Source: an uncultured Butyricicoccus sp. (lineage in GTDB: Bacteria > Bacillota > Clostridia > Oscillospirales > Butyricicoccaceae). From it: DNA of 9,219 nucleotides. Positions 6,273 through 9,219 of this stretch are shown here, piece after piece. How positions within the stretch are numbered: the first letter of the stretch is position 1; each line of letters opens with the position of its first letter. Position numbers and translations under genes: made by a program. The DNA is taken from contig URFQ01000087.1 in the NCBI GenBank assembly GCA_900547195.1, positions 1 through 9,219 of the forward strand, in the 5' to 3' direction. Below the pieces are notes generated by a model. It made no database searches. It was given only the letters and a program-made list of their open reading frames with translations, and had not been told where the DNA came from.

Positions 6273-6301
6273 ATTATAGCAGTCTTTCCCCTGCTTGTAA
6301 A
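6273..6301 (-). promoter_or_regulatory. Promoter of the cobalamin riboswitch transcript
   Basis: On the minus strand -35 TTTACA (6301-6296), a 17-bp spacer and a perfect -10 TATAAT (6278-6273). The start is expected near 6266, nine bases before the P1 arm. The -35 lies only 8 bp past the metY stop codon, and no metY terminator is evident before it. Confidence 0.85.
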
Positions 6302-6309
6302 GGGTTTTC

Positions 6310-7593
6310 TCAGCCTTCAAATGCCTGCTGCAAGTCTGCTAAGATATCGTCAATGTGCTCCGTACCAATCGACAAGCGAATGGTATTCGGCCGAATCCCC
6401 TGGTCAGCAAGCTCTTCCACACTGAGCTGCGAATGGGTTGTGGTCGCCGGATGGATGACTAAGCTCTTTACATCCGCAACATTTGCCAGCAAAGAGAAAA
6501 TCTCCAATTTATCAATAAAACGATGCGCTTCCTCTTGCCCGCCTTTGATCTCAAAGGTAAAAATCGAAGCGCCGCCATTCGGGAAATACTTCTCATACAG
6601 CGCATGATCCGGATGGTCGGGCAACGATGGATGGTTCACCCTCTCAACCTGCGGATGGTTCGCCAGAAACTCAATGACCTTCTTGGTGTTTTCCGCATGA
6701 CGATCCAGACGTAGGGATAGGGTCTCCACGCCCTGCAGCAGCAGGAAAGCGTTAAACGGCGAAATGGCCGCACCGGTATCACGCAGCAGAATTGCGCGAA
6801 TATAGGTCACAAATGCAGCCGGACCAGCAGCATCTGTAAAGGAAACGCCATGGTAACTCGGGTTCGGCTCACTGATGGGTGCATATTTCCCGCTGGCGGC
6901 CCAGTCGAACTTCCCGCTGTCCACGATCACACCGCCGAGCGAGGTGCCATGGCCGCCAATGAACTTTGTCGCCGAATGCACAACAATATCTGCGCCATGT
7001 TCAATCGGGCGGATGAAGTATGGAGTGCCGAAGGTATTGTCGATGACAAGCGGCAGCCCATGCTTATGCGCGATGTCTGCAATCGCGTCAATGTCTGGGA
7101 TATCACTGTTTGGATTTCCAAGAGTCTCCAGATAAACCGCCCTGGTGTTATCCTGAATGGCTGCTTCTACCTCCGCAAGATTGTGTGCATCCACAAAGGT
7201 TGTCTGGATGCCATACTGTGGGAGCGTATGCGCGAGCAGATTGTAACTACCGCCGTAAATGGTCTTTTGCGCAACAATGTGCTCCCCTGCCTGCGCAAGC
7301 GCCTGAATGGTGTAGGTAATCGCCGCAGCGCCCGAAGCTACGGCCAGCGCCGCTACGCCGCCTTCCAGCGCCGCAATGCGCTGTTCAAAAACATCCTGCG
7401 TCGAATTCGTCAGCCGGCCATAAATATTGCCTGCATCAGCCAGGCCGAAACGTGCGGCGGCATGCGCGGAATTGCGGAACACATACGAGGTGGTCTGGTA
7501 AATCGGCACCGCGCGTGCGTCGGTCGCCGGATCAGGCTGCTCCTGGCCTACATGAAGCTGAAGGGTCTCAAATTTATAATTGCGGTTTGCCAT
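6310..7593 (-). CDS. metY: O-acetylhomoserine sulfhydrylase / aminocarboxypropyltransferase (MetY-like)
   Basis: This PLP-dependent Cys/Met-metabolism enzyme probably joins O-acetylhomoserine and sulfide to give homocysteine and acetate, the direct sulfhydrylation route to methionine. The 427-residue protein has the full family fold: VPIYQTTSYVF at 29-39, IYGRLTNST at 57-65 (Tyr58 and Arg60 contact PLP phosphate of the partner subunit), LGNPNSDIPDI near 158-168, VIDNTFGTPY at 183-192 (Asp185), and HSATKFIGGHG at 206-216 with Lys210 as the Schiff-base lysine. Length and the FIGGHGTSLGG segment fit OAH sulfhydrylase better than the shorter cystathionine gamma-synthase. The ATG at 7593 has AAGGAG (7608-7603) 9 bases upstream; the in-frame ATG at 7617 has none. 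It stands alone between a MocR-type gene and the riboswitch. No SAM riboswitch or T-box is visible before it. Confidence 0.94.
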   Translation of the reverse strand: MANRNYKFETLQLHVGQEQPDPATDARAVPIYQTTSYVFRNSAHAAARFGLADAGNIYGRLTNSTQDVFEQRIAALEGGVAALAVASGAAAITYTIQALAQAGEHIVAQKTIYGGSYNLLAHTLPQYGIQTTFVDAHNLAEVEAAIQDNTRAVYLETLGNPNSDIPDIDAIADIAHKHGLPLVIDNTFGTPYFIRPIEHGADIVVHSATKFIGGHGTSLGGVIVDSGKFDWAASGKYAPISEPNPSYHGVSFTDAAGPAAFVTYIRAILLRDTGAAISPFNAFLLLQGVETLSLRLDRHAENTKKVIEFLANHPQVERVNHPSLPDHPDHALYEKYFPNGGASIFTFEIKGGQEEAHRFIDKLEIFSLLANVADVKSLVIHPATTTHSQLSVEELADQGIRPNTIRLSIGTEHIDDILADLQQAFEG

Positions 7594-7640
7594 AGTTGCA
7601 TTCTCCTTATTTGTCATGGGTTTATAGTGTGTATATGCCG

Positions 7641-7712
7641 TTAGAAGATTTCACAGCACATTCGCCCATTGCGCCAGCCGGTGCGCAGGAGTGTATCAAA
7701 AATCAGCTGCAT
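7641..7712 (-). CDS. Possible 23-codon leader peptide with Met-Cys-Cys run upstream of metY
   Basis: A short open frame on the minus strand starts MQLIFDTLL, continues RTGWRNG and ends RMCCEIF. Its ATG (7712) has only a weak GGA-type ribosome site 6 bases upstream, so translation is uncertain. Consecutive Met18-Cys19-Cys20 codons (ATG TGC TGT) lie three codons before the stop, 47 bp before the metY start. Such codons in a leader of a homocysteine-forming enzyme would suit sulfur amino acid-sensitive attenuation or ribosome stalling. The Met-Cys codons could also pair weakly with GCATAT (7637-7632). No classical terminator/antiterminator pair is evident, so chance is a real alternative. Confidence 0.3.
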   Translation of the reverse strand: MQLIFDTLLRTGWRNGRMCCEIF

Positions 7713-7750
7713 GACCGTTCCACTCTTTCCTAGTTGTTTGGTATGTATAA

Positions 7751-7779
7751 AGTCTAAACGATCTCTTCGGAAAATGCAA
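7751..7779 (-). promoter_or_regulatory. Putative metY promoter
   Basis: Minus strand: -35 TTGCAT (7779-7774), 17-bp spacer, -10 TAGACT (7756-7751). An overlapping TATACA (7749-7744) is an alternative -10. A strongly AT-rich tract (7781-7810) lies just upstream, as an UP-like element would. Transcripts from here would include the possible leader peptide. Confidence 0.4.
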
Positions 7780-7788
7780 GTCATTTTG

Positions 7789-7810
7789 AAAAAAATTTTA
7801 ATATTTTTTT
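7789..7810 (-). terminator. All-AT hairpin after the MocR-type gene
   Basis: AAAAAAAT / ATTTTTTT (8 bp, 6-nt loop) begins 3 bp after the minus-strand stop codon. Its own 3' arm supplies a T-run, so it could be a weak terminator. The absence of G-C pairs makes it unconvincing, and it may instead serve as an AT-rich activating tract for metY. Confidence 0.3.
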
Positions 7811-7812
7811 GC

Positions 7813-9195
7813 TTACCTGTTTGGGAGCCATGCACGCTCCAGGCAGGCGGCTGCATCCGCAAACTCCTCTGCCCGGATTCCAGCGTACCCTAAAATCACT
7901 GTGGAGGGCGGGCACAAATCCCGACTCGCCACATAGTACCCGGAAAGCCCATACACATGCACCCCTTCCCGTGCCGCGGTCTGAATCATCTCGGCTTCAC
8001 TCATGCCGTTTGTCGCGGTCAGCAGAATATGGAGGCCAGCCTCTGCTCCTGAAATACGCAGCATGGACGCCAGCCTGCTTTGCCGCAGTGCGACGAGCAG
8101 TGCATCGCGCCGCGCTTTATACAAATTCCGGATGCGGCTGACATGACGCTCAAAACTGCCTGTAGACAGGAACCGTGCCAGAGTGTACTGCTCGAAACTG
8201 GGCACTGTCGAAGAGTAGAAGCCAAAGCGGCTGCAAAAGGTATCGAGCAGCCGGTATGGCAACACCATATAACCAATTCTCAGGGACGGCGCAAGGCTTT
8301 TGGCAAAGGTGTTCAGATAAATCACGCGGTCGGCGTGGTCAAGTTCCTTCATGGCCGGAATCGGGCGCGATGCATAGCGGAACTCGGAATCATAATCGTC
8401 CTCAATGATGTAACGGTCCTCTCCCTCTTCCGCCCATTGCAGCACAGCCATCCGGCGCGCTGCGGGCATCACGACGCCAAGAGGAAAATGGTGCGATGGG
8501 GTCAGATATACGACACTCGATGCGCTTGCGCGCAGCAAGTCAACCCGCAGGCCTTGATCGTCCAGCGCAATTGGCGCAACCTGCGCGCCTCCTGCGCGGA
8601 AAATCCAGTCGAGTTTGGGATATCCCGGATTTTCAAGAGAATAAACGCGCTCGCGCCCCAGGAGCTGGATAATCAGATTGAGCAGGTATTCCGAACCCGC
8701 GCCCACAACCACCTGTTCCGGCTGCACGGCAATGCCGCGAAATTCGGCCAGATAACGGCAGATTTCTTCGCGCAGCTCCGGCACTCCCTGCGACGGGGTA
8801 ACTTCCAGTAATTTGCTGGCCTTGTCCGTCAGTTCCCCACGCAGAAGCCGCGCCCATGTGGAAAACGGAAAGCAGTCGGTATCCACAATATTGGTCTTGA
8901 AGTCATAGCGAAAATTGGCTTTTGCCGGTTCGTGCCGTATTATTTTGCATGGCGCGGCCGGAACCGCTTCCGGCCGCTCAAACTGCTGCACAAAATATCC
9001 GGAACGCGGTTTGGACACGAGATAGCCTTCCGCCAGCAGCTGGCTGTACGCGGTCTCAACCGTAATTTGGCTGACCTCCAAATGCTCGGCCAGCCGCCGC
9101 TTGGACGGCAGACGTTCCCCGCCTTGCAATACGCCCGATATAATGTCCTGCCGGATGGCCCGGTAAAGCTGCTCATACAGCGGCAGCTTTTTGCA
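7813..9195 (-). CDS. MocR/GabR-family regulator (GntR winged helix fused to PLP aminotransferase-like domain), 5' end disrupted or unresolved
   Basis: MocR regulators join a GntR winged-helix DNA-binding domain to a fold-type I aminotransferase domain that binds PLP as a sensor. The winged helix is seen in LYEQLYRAIRQDI, GERLPSKRRLAEHL and ITVETAYSQLLAEGY. The sensor domain holds NPGYPKLDWIF, IIEDDYDSEFRY and TFAKSLAPSLRIGY, with the PLP lysine in FAKS. The frame is open from TGC at 9195 to TAA at 7815-7813. A TTG at 9129 would give 438 residues but would cut off about 22 conserved winged-helix residues. Just upstream is an in-frame TAA (9198-9196) next to a five-A run (9192-9188); an ATG at 9196 joins this frame only by a one-base shift. 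So the gene is frameshifted, misread in a homopolymer, or uses an unusual start. It precedes metY in tandem; its target is unknown. Confidence 0.85.
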   Translation of the reverse strand, partial: CKKLPLYEQLYRAIRQDIISGVLQGGERLPSKRRLAEHLEVSQITVETAYSQLLAEGYLVSKPRSGYFVQQFERPEAVPAAPCKIIRHEPAKANFRYDFKTNIVDTDCFPFSTWARLLRGELTDKASKLLEVTPSQGVPELREEICRYLAEFRGIAVQPEQVVVGAGSEYLLNLIIQLLGRERVYSLENPGYPKLDWIFRAGGAQVAPIALDDQGLRVDLLRASASSVVYLTPSHHFPLGVVMPAARRMAVLQWAEEGEDRYIIEDDYDSEFRYASRPIPAMKELDHADRVIYLNTFAKSLAPSLRIGYMVLPYRLLDTFCSRFGFYSSTVPSFEQYTLARFLSTGSFERHVSRIRNLYKARRDALLVALRQSRLASMLRISGAEAGLHILLTATNGMSEAEMIQTAAREGVHVYGLSGYYVASRDLCPPSTVILGYAGIRAEEFADAAACLERAWLPNR

Positions 9196-9219
9196 TTAAT
9201 GATTCTGTTTTTCAGCAAG

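Noticed and set aside
6850..7644. 264-codon open frame on the plus strand
   Set aside because: It is antisense to metY, which shows complete catalytic motifs on the minus strand, and it has no recognisable domain of its own.
7594..7812. SAM or cobalamin riboswitch ahead of metY
   Set aside because: None of the conserved core segments of SAM-I or of the cobalamin aptamer occur here; the cobalamin aptamer lies after the metY stop, not before its start.
8080..8811. 243-codon open frame on the plus strand
   Set aside because: It is antisense to the MocR-type gene; a mirror of GC-rich codon use.

Overview
The window looks like a chromosomal segment from an anaerobic, moderately GC-rich member of the Bacillota, class Clostridia. 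An origin near the Oscillospirales is an inference. It rests on strong Shine-Dalgarno sites, near-consensus sigma-A promoters, adjacent GluRS and GlnRS genes, a MocR-type regulator, a corrinoid protein and a cobalamin riboswitch. No phage, IS or CRISPR signal was seen.

Layout. Positions 1-76 hold a tRNA-Ala(GGC) on the minus strand. Behind it (144-190) is a decayed tRNA 5' half, and upstream of both a promoter with perfect consensus hexamers (212-240). Then comes a minus-strand AraC-type regulator with a GyrI-like C-terminal domain (280-1128). A 325-bp divergent intergenic region carries the promoters of that gene and of a plus-strand operon gltX-glnS (1454-4794). The operon ends in a strong terminator and converges on a minus-strand gene.

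That gene (4895-5533) encodes an orphan corrinoid (B12-binding) methyltransferase partner protein. Upstream of it lie about 770 bp without a credible protein gene (5534-6309), full of RNA signals. Read on the minus strand these are: a strong promoter (6273-6301), a cobalamin riboswitch (6092-6257), an intrinsic terminator T1 (5977-6011) whose 3' arm is perfectly complementary to the riboswitch 3' end, a compact multi-helix element (5831-5943), a second terminator T2 (5768-5800), and a local promoter with an operator-like dyad (5628-5660). This layout would fit a B12-controlled noncoding RNA, or an unusually long two-stage leader of the corrinoid gene. It is the most interesting part of the window.

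Upstream again on the minus strand is an O-acetylhomoserine sulfhydrylase (metY-like, 6310-7593). A possible 23-codon leader peptide with a Met-Cys-Cys run precedes it. A MocR/GabR-type PLP-dependent regulator (7813 to about 9195) follows, and its 5' end is interrupted by an in-frame stop or frameshift next to an A-run.

Functionally, the window links aminoacyl-tRNA supply (tRNA-Ala, GluRS, GlnRS) with sulfur amino acid synthesis and B12-dependent methyl transfer. Homocysteine made by the sulfhydrylase can be a methyl acceptor in methionine synthesis, but no direct functional link between the neighbouring genes can be shown from this sequence.
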